5,583 nucleotides of DNA from positions 1-5,583 of the forward strand of contig VBKX01000004.1 of assembly GCA_005879435.1 (NCBI GenBank). Direction: 5' to 3'. Each line of letters opens with the position of its first letter. Position 1 is the first letter of the stretch. Made by a program: the position numbers and the translations under genes. Source of the DNA: Deltaproteobacteria bacterium. GTDB lineage: Bacteria > Desulfobacterota > Binatia > UBA9968. This document shows positions 5,231 to 5,583 of the stretch, piece by piece. The notes under the pieces are model-generated. The model saw only the letters and a program-made list of their open reading frames with translations. It had not been told where the DNA came from and did no database searches.

Positions 5231-5583
5231 ATAAATGGATTGAACCGCGGACCGCGGCGCCGGTATGGCTGACCAAGGAAAGAGAAGCCTGGTCGCTGGT
5301 AACGTTGGAAGGTCCTACGGTTGGTAACTCCGATGATCGGTTGATTCCGTCGGCAAACCTTAAAGGTGAGATACTTGTGCCGTACCGAAGTCCACAGCAG
5401 CATCTCACTGAACCCCCCGCCGCTCACAGCCTAAAGAAACCGACTGAACACCGTCACCGGAGCTACCGGAGATTTGTTACAACAAGAAAGATGCCACAGT
5501 AAAATACGTTGTGCCTTGTCGGTGTTTTCAGTTTGCCGGTAAGATCCACCTCATAATGATCCAAGCGGTTGTACAAGGACGTA
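5231..5583. other. Right-hand intergenic region without a supported gene
   Basis: No frame here shows family motifs, a ribosome-binding site or consistent protein character. Local G+C-rich palindromes occur at 5245-5263 (CCGCGG twice, overlapping GGCGCC). At the extreme right, two frames stay open to the edge: on the - strand from TAG at 5465-5463 leftward limit to 5582 (39 codons, including LYNRLDHYEVDLTGKLKT), and on the + strand from about 5505 to the end. Either could be the tip of a gene outside the window, but neither can be supported from this sequence. Confidence 0.3.

Noticed and set aside
1..5583. CRISPR array, tRNA, rRNA or intact insertion sequence
   Set aside because: No regularly spaced identical repeats, no cloverleaf-like or rRNA segments and no transposase motifs were found; the only tandem repeats have seven- to nine-base periods.

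Overview
The window has moderately high G+C by eye and looks like part of a bacterial chromosome from an uncultured, probably soil or sediment, lineage. The mix of a diverged ornithine-cyclodeaminase-family enzyme, an orphan iron/organic-acid type periplasmic binding protein, a secreted lectin-fold protein and toxin-antitoxin remnants resembles genomes once called Deltaproteobacteria (Binatota/Tectomicrobia-like) or NC10/Rokubacteria. That placement is an inference from gene style only; there is no rRNA or marker gene here.

Layout. Positions 1-294 are intergenic and carry a REP-like palindromic element (54-131) and a possible promoter. Five genes then run on the + strand: an ornithine cyclodeaminase/mu-crystallin homologue (295-1314) with an apparent in-frame loss in its Rossmann domain; a secreted C-type-lectin-like protein (1583-2263) behind its own AT-rich promoter region; a short, N-terminally truncated HI1420-type antitoxin (2319-2525) without its toxin; an unrecognised 227-residue helical protein with a Cys-His-His-His-Ile-Cys cluster (2596-3279); and an extracellular solute-binding protein with a signal peptide (3334-4401). 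Converging on it from the - strand is a hicB-hicA toxin-antitoxin pair (4862 down to 4435). Both genes are recognisable along their whole length, but each is broken by a single missing base. A good sigma70-type promoter and Shine-Dalgarno site lie directly upstream of hicB. From about 4990 to 5583 there is no convincing gene, only inverted repeats and short GGAAC/GAACCTG tandem repeats.

How the genes relate. The + strand genes look individually transcribed rather than forming a pathway operon: spacings are about 50-270 bp and functions are unrelated. The binding protein has no permease or ATPase beside it. The main theme is decay: two separate toxin-antitoxin remnants (a solitary truncated antitoxin and a doubly frameshifted hicBA), plus coding regions that seem to have lost internal segments. 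I see no CRISPR array, tRNA, rRNA, intact insertion sequence or clear new multi-gene system. The most useful observations are the paired hicBA frameshifts and the Rossmann-domain deletion.
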